DNA of 64,000 nucleotides from Asterias rubens (taxonomy: Eukaryota > Echinodermata > Asteroidea > Forcipulatida > Asteriidae), in the NCBI RefSeq assembly GCF_902459465.1, contig NC_047068.1, positions 13,911,195-13,975,194 on the forward strand, in the 5' to 3' direction. A program made the translations under genes and the position numbers. Under the pieces are notes generated by a model. That model was not told the origin of the DNA and did no database searches. It worked only from the letters and a program-made list of their open reading frames with translations. Below are positions 11,211 through 23,233 of the stretch, piece after piece; within the stretch, counting starts at the first letter, position 1, and the number at the start of each line of letters is the position of its first letter.

Positions 11211-11603
11211 TTAAAGCCACTGGACATTTTTAGCAATTTTGGCAAAGACTAGTCTTCACAGTTGGTGTATCTCAACATAATGCATAAAATAACAAATCTG
11301 TGAAAATTTGAGCTCAATCGGTCGTTGAAGTTGCGACATAATAATGAAAGAAAACAACACCCTTGTCACACGAAGTTGTGTGCTTTCAGATGCTTGATTT
11401 CGAGACCTCAAATTCTAAATCTGAAGGTCTCGAAATCCAACTCGTGGAAAATTACTTCTTTCTCGAAAACTAGGTCACTTCAGAGGGAGCCGTTTCTCAC
11501 AATGTTTTATACTACCAAACTCTCCCCATTACTCGTTACCATGTAAGGTTTTATGCTCATAAATATTTTGAGTATAGTTACCAATAGTGTCCACAGCCTT
11601 TAA
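11211..11603. mobile_element. MITE-A copy 3
   Basis: TTAAAGCCACTGGACA at the left and GTGTCCACAGCCTTTAA at the right. It contains the complete internal palindrome CGAGACCTCA...GGTCTCG. No ORF. Confidence 0.85.
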
Positions 11604-13406
11604 AGACCAAAAACGTTGACCTCGGCCCTTATTATTTTTTTTTTGCAGAACTGAATTTAGGGTTCCACAATAAAACAATTATGAAGTCGACGCATCAAGG
11701 CTAGCAGTTATTAAGGGTTATTAACAATTTGGAAGCCGAAGAATCGAGGCGAGTCAGATACGGGAGTCTAGATTAGGTTTTCTCTGTCAATTTTGGCAAT
11801 AATGAGCAGTCGATTTAATTTTCGGGCATTATTTCCTCTCCAGTTGTATTACGTATCAAATTCAGAATTTAGTTTTTCAATTTCGTTTTGCGGCATTCAA
11901 ATTTCTTGAGGCATTAAAAACAAATTCAGTACAGACTTTACATGGGGCCACATGGGGTTCATTTCTTCCTCTCTGTTTTTAAATGATTTTTTATTTACTT
12001 ATTTATTTATTTATTTATTTATTTATTTTTTATTTTTATTTTTTCAACTGTTGTTCATATGCAACGCTTTCAAGATCTGGTTAGGGACTGTTCTGTGATT
12101 TGTATTTTTGTGTGTGCAATTCTGGGTCTTTTGCCTTGTTACTTTTGGGGTCTTATGTCGTTTGTGCATTTTAATGTTTTCTGCTTTTTAATCGTATTAC
12201 ATGTAACTATCTTTTTATTGTGAATTAAGACCGCAATTCAGTTTTTATTACTGTCAGTGTCTTTTTTAAATATTGTTGAATAAATAAACCATTAATAATA
12301 ATAATAACTGAGCAAGACCTATATCTTTTTTCCAGCATGTTGTTTGTGTTCAATGATACATTACTATATATTTGCCTATACCATCAATCTGTTGGCTAGC
12401 CAGACATCTTGGCATATGTTGAAGTGCAAAAAGATAAATCGTATTTACGCCTCTGACATTCTCAAGAAAAAAAAAGTTAACCAAGCGTTTTTTATAGATT
12501 GTACAAGTTCCAAAAGTGACTGCCCCAAAAATTAAAATGAACTTACGTAACAAACGCCTCAAAAACAACCTGCGGGTTTGAATGCTGCTTTTTGGGATGT
12601 TAAACTGAATGAATACTTTGTTAAATCAAATCACGCAAGAGTAGGCCTACTTTGACTTAAGCCCTTAAGAGCAGTGGACACGTGAAGTCTCCGATTCATA
12701 GCTGACAGCTACCCCTACTAATCAAATGATTTGAGGGTGGATGAAGGGACTTGTAGCTTCTTCGGGAGATTCGTTTTGAAAATATTAGCAGCAAAATTAT
12801 TACAATGACGGCAATGTAAAACCACACTTTCCGTGCACAAACACCATTGTGTGAACGTTCTCGTGGAATAGACGATGTTACCTATGTTTACATTCAAACC
12901 GCCCTCTGTTGACAAAACACTGTATACGTCATGTTTCGCCAGGCACTGAGTTGCGTAGTCATAGTAAGATTGCGTACACTTTCTAGCTGGTTGCCAAAAC
13001 ACAAAGGTTTTGCCCGGCGGTATGCGCGCGAATCATGTTATGGTTTTCGTGTGACGTCAGAGGTCACATCGTCGTTAGGCTTACCCATTACTGGCAATTG
13101 TTCAGCCACAGGTAAGGTCTTATCATCATGTTACAAACTCCGGAATATTCTTCTGAGTGATTTCGAGAATTGAGTCTTTATTGAACAAACAATTGCAACA
13201 GTAATCATGTCTTTTTAAACAACAGAGGGCGTCACTATCCTTGGTTGGATTCACAGACATAAGTACCTTTTAGTTCTTTATGTCTCTGGTTGAATTACAG
13301 TCGTCAACAGATATTAATTCAAGAAAAAATATGCGCCCTCTCTATTGAGTAATCACTTTACGAAACTGAGTTTGCGTGGATTAGGAACACAGACTGATGC
13401 CAAATC
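11604..13406. other. Gene-free stretch with a probable LINE 3' tail
   Basis: 11970-12310 is T-rich with a (TTTA)n run and ends AATAAATAAACCATTAATAATAATAA, typical of the 3' end of a non-LTR retrotransposon on the plus strand; no reverse transcriptase motif was found. 12311-13406 shows only short ORFs. Complementary CCCTCTGTTG/CAACAGAGGG words at about 12901 and 13222 may bound a small decayed element. Confidence 0.4.
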
Positions 13407-13634
13407 TGGGCCCAATTTCATGGCTCTGCTTACCGCCGAATTTTGCGCTTACGATCACGATTCCCCGCTTACGTGTAAGCGCCGAATTTCTGAGCTACCC
13501 TTGTAAGCGTAGAATGCCTAGTAACGTTGAGTACGCACGCGCACAAGCCAAAATTCGCCGCCAACCCGTGAAATACGCTTGCCGTAAGCGCCGATTTCGT
13601 GCTTACGATAAGCAGAGCCATGAAATTGGGCCCA
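13407..13634. mobile_element. MITE with GGGCCCAATTTCATGG ends
   Basis: TGGGCCCAATTTCATGGCTC at the left is matched by GAGCCATGAAATTGGGCCCA at the right, about 26 bp of inverted repeat. The interior has several (T)AAGCG/CGCTTAC words in both orientations. It accounts for the ORFs crossing this place. Confidence 0.8.
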
Positions 13635-13894
13635 GGTTCGTTGACTTTGAACCTCATGATCAATGGAGCGGAACGCCAACAGCAGTGCCTCTGCAGTATA
13701 CAGTTTGCATTTGGTGTTATCGCCAAAGTTTGAGAAGGCTTATACAACCTAATGTAAAATGTTAGGTTCCAGTATAAGTAGATCTTGAGATCTGAGAATA
13801 TTGCCCTGGAATATATATAAACGACAGCAGTGACATTGTCTAAAACGATTGTAGTTAAAGTGCTCAGCAACAAAGGCTCAATTTCATCATGTTG

Positions 13895-14275
13895 TTAAAG
13901 GCAAGTGACACTATTGGTAACTTCAAAGACTAGCCTTCACAGTTGATGTATCTTAACATATACAAAACAAATCCAACCTGTGAAAATTTGAGCTCAATCG
14001 GTCGTCGAAGTTGCGAGATAATAATGAAAGGAAAAACGCACTTGTGACACGAAGTTGTGTTTAGATGGTTGATTTCGAGACCTCAAGTTCTAAATCTCAT
14101 GTCTTGAAATCAAATTCATGGAAAATTACTTCTTTCTCGAAAACTATGGCACTTCAGAGGGAGCCGTTTCTCACAATGTGTTAAACCATCAACCTCTCCC
14201 CATTACTCGTCACCAAGAAAGGTTTTATGCTAATAATTATTTTGAGTAATTACCAATAGTGTCCACTGCCTTTAA
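13895..14275. mobile_element. MITE-A copy 4
   Basis: Same insertion as copy 1. TTAAAGGCAAGTGACACTATTGG at the left, CCAATAGTGTCCACTGCCTTTAA at the right. In unit D only the last 20 or so bases of this element remain (45980-46001). Confidence 0.85.
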
Positions 14276-16783
14276 GCACTGCTTGATAAACTTCAATCAA
14301 AACTGCAAAGATCTTTGGTTTTAATCATGCGTTTTTTAATATGAGCGATAATTTGTTAAATAACACAATAAAATATACAAGCACTAAGATGGTTCGTTTA
14401 TACATGTTTCAGGTAGTATTTGGGTTTTTTAAAAAGAGTCCAGCATTCTCAAAAAGTGGATTTCATTAATCAGATTTCTACTCACTTCAAAATTCATTTT
14501 GAATTCGACTTCAAGTTGTGACTCAAGCTTCCAAATCTGATGCACTGTATTCGCAAACCATCTAATTGTCTTTCCGACTTATCAATAAAATGTTAAACCA
14601 TGGTTAAACAAACAAATTATAAGAAGCGTATAACTAAAACGACATCTTCAAATTTGAAAAGATAATTTCTACCATTCAAATTACTTCCTAAATACAAACT
14701 GTTTACAAAACACTTAGGTCTATTCATATTATTTTACGTTATTTTGTGTGTTTTTGACTGAAAAGCAAATTTTCAGATTTAAGCATATTTTTTGCTTGAT
14801 AAATATCGAGTAAAAATATTATGAGTAGATTAAAAACTCTATTCATAATATTTTACGTGATTTTTTGTTCTTTTCTTGTGTACTAAACAGCAAATTTTTC
14901 GACTCATCAATAAAATTTTCAACATACAATATCTAAGAAGCGTAATTAAAATGACATCTTCAAATCTGATAATATAAATTACAAATCACTATAGCCTATC
15001 CTAAATACAAATGTTTACCAAACACCTAGATCTGTTATTTGACGTGAATTTTGTTTGTTTGTACTAAACAGCAATTATTTCTAAAGACAAGCTTTATATT
15101 CGATTCACATTCAAAAAATACATTTGCTTTAGAAAACATTTATCTCTAAATGCAGCATACCTTTTAAATCAGAAAATCAACTGGTGAAAATAAAAAATAA
15201 TTAATACTTGTTCAAAATGGGGATAATCGTGAGCTTAAAGTTCATTGTGCAGTTAAGTTACGAATTATTTTATATCTGAACAAAAAATAAACACGTTCAA
15301 TATTTCAAAGAAATTCTTACATGGATGGTCTTCCAATTCACATGCACTGTATTTGCAAACTATTTTGACATCCATCTTTTCGTATATTAGGAACATGTCG
15401 CAATATAAGTTTCAAAGTTGGGTACACAATCGGGCTGTTAATGCAGAGTGGATACATTTCTTTCAAACAAAGTTATATTATATTATTATATGAGCGAAAA
15501 CTTGTTAAACTACATAATGAATTAATCGGAACGGTATTAAGACGCTGCTGCAAATAGTATTTGAGTCTTTAGAAAGAGTTGAGCATTCTCAGCAAAGAGT
15601 GGATTGTCATTACTCGGTCCAAAAATTAATTTTGAATTCGACTCCAAAATGGGACTCATGCACATGCAGTGTTCGCAAACCATCTTGTCTTTCCGACTTA
15701 ACAATACAATTTCCAACAACAAAATTCCAAGAATTGTAACTGAAATATTACATTTTCAATTTTGAAAAGACAAATACGACCATTAAAATCACTTCCAGCC
15801 TATCCTAATAACAATTCTTTACAAAACAAACACTTAGATCTATTCATATTTGTTTACGTGTTTATTATTTATTTTATTAATTTTTATTGTAACTGAACTG
15901 CAAATTTATGTTCAGACTTTTCAATGATTGTCAAATTACAAATTGTAAGAAGCGTAACTAAAATGACATTTTCACATTTGAAAAGATAAATTCCAACATT
16001 AAAATCACTTCCAGCCTATCCTAAATAAAATTGTTTACCAAGCACTAAGATCTATATTCAGATTGTTTTTCGTTATTTTATCTTTTTTTGTCTTGTTTTT
16101 GATTTTTCTCTTTTTTTTGGGTGGGGGGGGGGGGGTACTAAACAGCAAATTTTTCAATGACTTCTATTCGATTCACAAATACATTAGTAAACATTTATTT
16201 ATATAAATAACTAGTTTAAATGAAAGGAAACAACAATACAATATTGAGTTCAGAAAATCAACATGTGAAATGTAAATACTTGTTCAAATGGGGAGAATTG
16301 TGAGTCTAAAATTCATTGCGCAGTTTTAGGCGCGAATTTATAACAGAACAAAAAATGAACACGTTCAATACTGGTGAGAAATTCTAATGGGGCTCAATCT
16401 TCCAATTCACATGCACTGTATTTGCAAACCATCTTGACATCCAGACTTTCGTATTATGCAAAATGTAGCACTTACAAGTTCTAAACTTTGGAACACAATC
16501 GGGCCATGCAAAATGGATACATTTCTTACAAACATGGTTAAAAGTAACCGTGTTGTTACATTGTTGTTAAATATCAAAAAGCAATTTTTTTCTAAAGACA
16601 AGTTCTTCCATTCGATTCATACAATCGCTTTAACTATTATTCATATCAACAAATTGCTGTAAATTATCATATCACATGCATAATGACCTGCAAATTATTT
16701 GCAAATCATTCAAGTCAATTCGCTAAACTTACACTCATCCAAAATCTCGTAAAGGCCTTTCAACCAAAATATAACAGTGTGAT

Positions 16784-16924
16784 GGCCCAGTCTTTACTAT
16801 GTGGTAATGACCGGGTTGGTGTCCGGCCACCGTTATGGACCGAGCCTAAGGCGGAGGGCGGGGGTCCTTTAAATAGCGGCCAAGCAGCCACCAACTCGGT
16901 CATGCACGCAGTAAAGACCAGCCC
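16784..16924. mobile_element. Short MITE with GTCTTTACT ends, unit C
   Basis: Copy of the element at 3594-3730. Ends GGCCCAGTCTTTACT and AGTAAAGACCAGCCC; middle contains GGTGTCCGGCC. Confidence 0.7.
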
Positions 16925-17360
16925 AAACTGTTATTACCATTAATACATATCTTCAACGAAAAACGGTACGAAAACATAAAAAAACAAAAAATGATTTCTC
17001 TTCTGCTTCATGTTGTACTCCAATTCATGTCCCAAAAACAAAATATTTGACGTGATCTTCATTCTTTACTTTAAATATTAAATAGCAAAACTTTCTAAAT
17101 ATAAGTTCTTCGGCGCAACTCTCCACAACTGTGTTCAAGAGAATTCTTGAATAATTATGATAATTATGTGGATGCGTATTTTTGCGATAACGGAATTGCA
17201 ACTTTTTTTCGTTTTTTGTAAGCTGTCAGGATCCAATTTTCGCGAGAATTAAATGATGGACCTTAAATATTAAGGAAATAATTAGAAATGTTTTACATTC
17301 AACTTTGGCCAAGATCCGACGACTAAACCCAACGGTAATTAACAGGCGATACGTTTCAAT

Positions 17361-17705
17361 ATGAAGTTCATAGGCCTAGTCTTCGAACATAAATCGTTTC
17401 TGGTTTTGAGTATTTATTATAATGTTGTCATTGAACTCAAGTCTCGACACTCATGGGGTGACAGGTCTTTTTCTTCAGCTGCGCCACGCTGGAACTTAAT
17501 CATAGATCTTGTCTTTGTACCACAACATTCAAATCTCTTCTCAAAACTTACCTTATGTCACAGGTTTTCAAGGACTAATTTTGTTGTGTCTGTTTTTCTT
17601 TGTTTTGTTTGTTTTTGGTTTGGGTTTTACTGCGCCTTGAACACACAGCAGGGTGGATACGTGCGCATTACAAGTCTTATTATTATTTATTATTATTATG
17701 TGTAG
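17361..17705 (+). pseudogene. 5'-truncated LINE 3' fragment, unit C
   Basis: The frame reads HSWGDRSFSSAAPRWNL, matching the conserved C-terminal motif (GDRxFSxAAPRLWN) of CR1/Jockey-like reverse transcriptase ORFs. It is followed at the end by ALNTQQGGY and a (TTA)n-rich tail (17675-17700). The rest of the element is missing. An almost identical copy is at 48893-49240, carried by the segmental duplication. Confidence 0.65.
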
Positions 17706-17982
17706 CCTACATTCCTTTTTTATGTTGTAGCAAAATTTGATTGAATTTAAAACTTCATAGGAATGTAAGAAGCCACACAATCAAATGGTTTTCTTACAGC
17801 TAACTATTGCCCATGCGCTGCGTAAGTAATTTGGCGCCAGGTGACGGTAATCAGAGGGACACAATGGTTACGAATGTATAAACTTGGATTATAAATACCG
17901 TTTTAGTGAGATTAATAACTGTAAATATTGCTTTCATTAATTTAATCTGAACAAGATTAAAACGAATCATTCAGAAGTGATT

Positions 17983-18990
17983 TTAACGGATTTTCATGCT
18001 GCATTTTGAGAGTGAATATTGAAATCGCCAAGTATGCCACTGGATACCGTTATCATGTTCATGAGGACCAGTTGGGTAATATTTACCATTTAAGTGAGAT
18101 AGAGGACTTTCAGAAAACCACCAGGCTCCTTCATGACGTGCAGCCATGTTATATTCCCACTCATCATTGTCATTATCCATCGTTGAAAAGGGCAGTCCGT
18201 TGTACCAATCAAGAGAGTCACCAGCAGTACTGCTTGCATCGTATGCACCAAACTCAAGAGTGTAGTTTGCACCAACAATCTTGAAATCTTCATACTTCGC
18301 AAATGCCGTTTCGTTATTGTCGTAAAGATCCACCCTAAGCTCCCATGGTCCCTGTGAGTCATCAGACGTTAACGTCATTAAGTTATCATTACCCAGCCAG
18401 AACTCACCAGAAAGATTACCAAAGCCAGACTTGTACTCAGCCCAGGTGCGGTAGAAGTCCACACTGCCGTCCTGCCGTCTCTGAAACACAATCCATCCCC
18501 CTCCATCAGTCTCCATGTCACAGAAGACTTCCAGACCATCAGATAACCATTCTGGGTAGATTACGTATACATCGCTCCTGGAGTAACATGCCTCTAACAT
18601 CTCCTTACAACTTTTGTAGTGATGAAGAGAACTATCTGGCAAAGAGAAGAGAACTGTGTCCTCATCTGTATCAAAGTAAACACTCCCTTGATCTTCAAGG
18701 AAATCTTCAGGATGCAGAGCTCTCGTACCGTTGTTTAACTCACACAGTTTTTTGCATTTGTTGAAGTTGAAAGACTTACAGTTCTTATCAATGTAGCAGT
18801 CTCGTCCACATATGACATGATTTGATACAGTTTTCTTCATGAATGTGGAGTGTTTCAGAGCTCTGTTTTCTGCGCTGAACATTTGATGATGATATCCATC
18901 ACATTGACTGTCAAGGCATTCCACCTGGCCACTCAACAGAAGAGCTACATGTATCATCGCCAAACAGGCAACACAAACTGAAACCCACAT
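17983..18990 (-). CDS. Gene C: secreted PAN-fibrinogen domain protein, intronless
   Basis: 335 residues in one exon, starting MWVSVCVAC at the place equivalent to Met10 of gene A. Signal peptide 1-24; PAN-like Cys at 25, 30, 61, 65, 71, 79 and 83; FReD from about 124 with Cys128-Cys157, GEFWLGND, TAGDSL, DNDND and a final MKIR. An additional Cys at 135 (MLEACYSRSD) is shared only with D. The second canonical FReD disulfide is missing (NMAARHEGAWWF). The pocket end reads WHTWRFQYSLSK, unique to C and D. FNFN and PEWLSD are shared with E rather than with D. An ATTAAA lies 37 nt beyond the stop (17941-17946) at the same distance as in D and F, so it is a plausible poly(A) signal. Function as an extracellular FReD lectin is inferred from the family. 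Confidence 0.93.
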   Translation of the reverse strand: MWVSVCVACLAMIHVALLLSGQVECLDSQCDGYHHQMFSAENRALKHSTFMKKTVSNHVICGRDCYIDKNCKSFNFNKCKKLCELNNGTRALHPEDFLEDQGSVYFDTDEDTVLFSLPDSSLHHYKSCKEMLEACYSRSDVYVIYPEWLSDGLEVFCDMETDGGGWIVFQRRQDGSVDFYRTWAEYKSGFGNLSGEFWLGNDNLMTLTSDDSQGPWELRVDLYDNNETAFAKYEDFKIVGANYTLEFGAYDASSTAGDSLDWYNGLPFSTMDNDNDEWEYNMAARHEGAWWFSESPLSHLNGKYYPTGPHEHDNGIQWHTWRFQYSLSKCSMKIR

Positions 18991-19131
18991 TGTGTTATCT
19001 GAAAATATCGTTGCGATGTTTTTTCAAGCCACAATTTTAATTGAAAGTTTCCAGAGAATATCTTGCAGTGGATGCAGGAATTGGTGGAAAGTGGCTGAAA
19101 CTAGCTCGTGAGGTAATCTTAGAGAAGATGA

Positions 19132-19202
19132 TGACGCAGTCTGTCTGCCGCTGGGGTTACACTCGGTATCTTACACTCCGATGTGTGTAATGCCCTGATT
19201 GG
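19132..19202 (-). promoter_or_regulatory. Upstream region of gene C
   Basis: On the minus strand: CCAAT (19198-19202), TTACACACATCGGAGTG and TGCGTCA (19132-19138), spaced as in B and D. Similarity to unit D ends at 19244. Confidence 0.45.
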
Positions 19203-19244
19203 TCAACTGTAGGGGCGGAGTTAGACTCTTACAGAGCTATGACT

Positions 19245-19376
19245 AACGGTTGGTAGCTGCATGTCTATACAAAACAAAAATGGCAATTTTTAATTTGAAA
19301 GACTAACTTTGTTAACTTGATATTTGTGTAATTCCACGCTCTTCAAAATCATATTATTATTTCCCCTTAAATAACA

Positions 19377-19407
<31 letters not shown>

Positions 19408-20166
19408 GTTGAAAGTGGGTCATCCTTCGACACACCATGTTTAACCAATATGTAGTCAACGAAAGCCTGCCCATAATCGGCGATCTTTATGCCGTTTCAA
19501 AACAGACTGATTGCTACGGGCTTGATACCCATCAAATCTGTACAGGATAGCTTTTAAATCAAGAACCCACAATGTCAATTTACTTTGATCATCTTCAACC
19601 AACCAACCTTTATTGTTTGAAATAGAAAGAGAGACTATCGCAAACAACCCCCTTCCCAGGCGGTTGTACAGCATGAACGTAGTATGCAAAACACACATTC
19701 ATTATTGACTAAGAACCATGTTGCGATATTATCAGTGCATATAGCGGGATGAACACGATTTGCTTTTCTACCTTTTTAAAGAATTTTGAACCATTCAATG
19801 TATTGCAAACCATCAGACATACATAATAATTGACAAAAATAACAACAAGAAAATTGGAGTAAAACAAAAAACAGTTCAATAAGTTATTTGAAAATTACAG
19901 AACAATCATAATGAAACAATTTAAAATTTAAACACAAGAGACTCATTCTGAACATGGCCTTGTTTTGTGTATTTTTTCCTCGACGGTTTTTTCACGATAG
20001 TACAGCACGATCGTGTGCAAAACACACATTTATTATTGACTAAGAACCATGGTGCGATATCATCAGTGCATATAGCGGGATGAACACGATCTTATGAACT
20101 GATTGTTACTGCAAATGATGTTGAACCAGTGACAACAGTTTGTGTGTCGGTGTCATTTGCGAAAGG
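19245..20166. repeat. Gene-free stretch with poly(A) run and a 75-bp direct repeat
   Basis: 27 consecutive A around 19379-19405. A 75-bp sequence at 19685-19759 (TGCAAAACACACATTCATTA...GGATGAACACGAT) recurs at 20016-20090 with few changes. No gene seen. Confidence 0.65.
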
Positions 20167-20531
20167 TTAAAGGCAGTGGACACTATTGGTAATTGTCAAA
20201 GACTAGCCTTCACAATTGGTGTATCTCAACATATGCATAAAATAACAAACCTGTGAACATTTAAGCTCAATCGGTCATCGAACTTGCGAGATAACAATGA
20301 AATAAAAATAACGTTTAGATGGTTGATTTCGAGACCTCAAGTTCTAAACTTGAGGTCTCGAAATCAAATTTTTTTGGAAAATTACTTCTGTCTCAAAAAC
20401 TATGGCACTTCAGAGGGAGCCGTTTCTCACAATGTTTTATACTATCAACCTCTCCCCATTACTCGTCACCAAGAAAGGTTTTATGCCAATCATTATTTTG
20501 AGTAATTACCAATAGTGTCCACTGCCTTTAA
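20167..20531. mobile_element. MITE-A copy 5
   Basis: TTAAAGGCAGTGGACACTATTGG and its complement at the ends; internal palindrome CGAGACCTCAAGTTCTAAACTTGAGGTCTCG is complete. Confidence 0.88.
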
Positions 20532-22089
20532 CATACATTCGAGTAGATGGAACATCTTTATGGTGGGGGAACGAGTTTTGGAGACACCTTAGCTTGTGAC
20601 ATGTTGTAGATGACAATGTTGTAACAGGTACTTATTTTATCAATACAAACAACAAGGTACTTATTTTGTCTTATGCAATACCTAAGCTGGTCCATAAGAG
20701 TGAGACGCTATACCGTTCACTAAATTCAGACTGGGTTAATTTAAGTTTTTCTTCGGCAGAGTAACATGACATGTATAGTCTAGTGAGGTTTGCAGAGACA
20801 TGTAGGCCTACATACAACTATCTATGTGAGTTGTGGTGGTTCTGAAAAAAGCGTTGTATAACATCTCGACGTTTCAATCAGTAGGCCTATATTCTGATTG
20901 TCTTGGAGAATACTAGACTTTGTTGCTGTATTTCGCTTAGTGTGACCATGGAAGAATAAGAATCCTCCATGTTGAGACGCTACCCTTCCCCAAATTTATG
21001 TTTTTCTTTATGATCTAGTGAGAGGTTTGCGAGAATATACATATAACACCTTATGAGTTGTGGTGGTTCTGAAAAGAACCGGTCATCTCGACGTTTTCAA
21101 TCGGTATTCTGATTGTCTTCGAGAGAACGCTGGACTTTGTTGCTGTATTCCGTTGTAAGTACTGCCAATGAGGTTTGTAGGCTTAGCTCAATGGTACGTG
21201 TGAAGGTGGGACGCTGGAACATGATAAGCTGGGCTTAAGTCAGTGATGCGCGTATATAGGCCTGGGCTTAGCTCAGTGATGCGCGTATAGGCTGGAGCTT
21301 ATGATTGGAGTTGGATGAAGATGGCAGTTTTGACATGAAGAAAGGGCACGTTTGAAACCTTCATCGGTTGTACTGTTATTTGGACTTATTACGAACCTTC
21401 CATTTTATGTGGAAATTAACATGTGACCAACTTTATAGAACATTGCATGCAAGGAAAGTCCCGAAATACTCATTAGTTTTTGCAAACAATGTAGGCCGAG
21501 CCTGGTCCAGCTTTAGTTTGATGAATTATTTACTTAGTTTTACTTTGGAACTTCAAAAGTATCCATGAGTATACAAACATGGTACAGACAGTAAGGTCGT
21601 CGCTTGAAATCTATGTGCTCAGTTTGATTATGTGTTCCATACCTCTGTGGGTATTGCCTTAGTAAAACCTTTAAGTCGCCGCCATGGGCTTCAATCAAGA
21701 AGTGTAGTTAAACTTGTCAAATGCGCGACTTCCAAGACACAGATTCAGCTTTACGTTCCACGACGAAAAGCTCAAGGTACGCGCCTAGCTGTCTTGATAT
21801 AAACGAAAACAAACACGGTTGACTTCATTCATCTGCGTCTAAATCCCGAAGTTAAAGTAAAAGTACCCTTGCAGCAAACGAATGTGATGTTTGTTTCCAG
21901 GGCATAATCCTACCGTAGAGCCGGTGTTTGATTCAACACAATCACACAGCAAGTCACATGTAAATCCTCTATCGTGCCCCGGGGGGAAGAGCCCAAAGAA
22001 AGGGTTATAGAGACACCAACGGGAAACGCACGTTTGTCTACGTTGGTGTTAACCGAGGACTCTATTTGGTAACTGGTCACGGTTTCTAC
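20532..22089. other. Gene-free stretch with a diverged direct repeat
   Basis: 20828-20940 and 21055-21155 share GTGGTTCTGAAAA, CATCTCGACGTTT, ATTCTGATTGTCTT and GACTTTGTTGCTGTATT in order. Near 21220-21300, TAGCTCAGTGATGCGCGTATA is repeated. The rest has short ORFs only. Confidence 0.5.
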
Positions 22090-22560
22090 AAAGCAAATTA
22101 CAATGTCCAGTCTCCTGACGATGACTAGAGGATAGAGCAAGCTATAGTCGAAACGTTGAGACCAATTATTAGAGTAGTGAAATTACAAAAACGAGAAGTC
22201 CCCACCCCCCCCCATCCACTAAGCAAAAATAGCAGCCTAGCCAATTTCCCACCTTCCATGTAGGTAGTTAATAAGCAGGACAGTTCTTTTCAGATCTGTA
22301 TGAGAAGTCTCCCGAATTCTCAACCAACTCTGTGGTAGTAGAATTAAAAGCAAGACATGTTCGCAAAAGACCAAATTCTACCTGGCAAGTAGATACACAC
22401 ATGGTGTTACCGCAAGCTAAATATATTTTGATACCTCTCCATGCATGCCTCAAATCCTATATCCTTTCACATTGTTTTGTTTCTATATGACAAACCAAAA
22501 TAAGAAACTAATCAGGGAAGTGTTCTTGTTTTCCGCACATCTCAGAATTTTGATAGAAAT
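22090..22560. repeat. Diverged copy of the region upstream of gene A
   Basis: Shares with 6480-6800 and with 63250-63500 (inverted) the motifs CCAGTCTCCTGACGATGACT, CGAAACGTTGAGACCAATT and TACCTGGCAAGTAGATACACACATGG. It suggests that a duplicated upstream block once lay here. No gene copy remains beside it. Confidence 0.55.
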
Positions 22561-22874
22561 ATTTCAAGTATCAAGGTAAAAGTTAAGCTTTGAGATTAAA
22601 ATTCAATCATCATCTTTCTCGATCATCGCCGTATACCGTAACCTTTAAATATTTGGAATAATTTTCAGCGCATTGAGATGAAGTGACAAATAATGATGTC
22701 AGCTGGACCATCATTATTTCATTGACATTGAGAATTAGACTTGTGCTGTCAAAGGGTGATATAAATTTAAGCATCGCAGTCGCGTCATCTTTGGAAGAAT
22801 CCGGGAATCTGTTGGGGAGTCTGTTTTCCCCGTGTATAGGAACCCATTGACAATGAACTATACAGAGACGAAAC

Positions 22875-23233
22875 TTAAAGGCGCAAGACATATTTGATAA
22901 TTGTCAAAGACCAGTGTTCTTGCTTTCTGTCCGAACATAATGCAAAATATTACAGATGTGAAATTCTGGACTCAATTAGTCATCGAAGTTGCAAGAGAAC
23001 AGTAAAAGAAGAAAAACACCTTTGTTGCATAATACTTCGGGTGCTTTCATATGCATAATAATAGTCTTTTAGTATTTGAGTGAATACCTCTTTCTCAAAA
23101 ACTATGTTACTTCAAAGGGAGTCGTGTCTCACAATGTTTTATACTATCAACAGCTCCCCATTGCTTGTTCCTAAGTAAGATTATATGCAAAAAATTGTTT
23201 TTAAATAATTATGAATAGTTTCCAATGCTTTTA
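22875..23233. mobile_element. MITE-A copy 6, diverged
   Basis: Recognisable by TTAAAGGCGCAAGACATATTTG at the left and by the TTTCTCAAAAACTATGTTACTTCAAAGGGAG and TCTCACAATGTTTTATAC segments. The right end is worn (CCAATGCTTTTA). Confidence 0.65.

Larger units (their letters stand above)
13809..17982. repeat. Segmental duplication unit C, 3' flank of gene C
   Basis: Near-identical to 45979-49515, and to 1-2100 of the window. Four diverged copies of an AT-rich unit (AAGAAGCGTAA, AAAATGACAT, CCTATCCTAAATACAAATTGTTTACCAA-like words) lie near 14620, 14935, 15728 and 15944. Compared with unit D it has about 390 bp extra (15555-15944) and lacks about 190 bp (between 16548 and 16549). No host gene is present. 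Confidence 0.85.

Noticed and set aside
13397-13873. Frames of 122 and 134 codons on both strands
   Set aside because: They cross an inverted-repeat element (13407-13634) whose GC-rich interior lacks stops by chance.
21175-21300. TAGCTCAATGGTA / TAGCTCAGTGATG as a tRNA A box
   Set aside because: No B box (GGTTCGANNCC) follows at the right distance and no cloverleaf can be drawn; a short local repeat explains the words.
22610-22891. Minus-strand frame of 93 residues
   Set aside because: No domain, no splice-site support, and it runs into a diverged MITE-A at its start.
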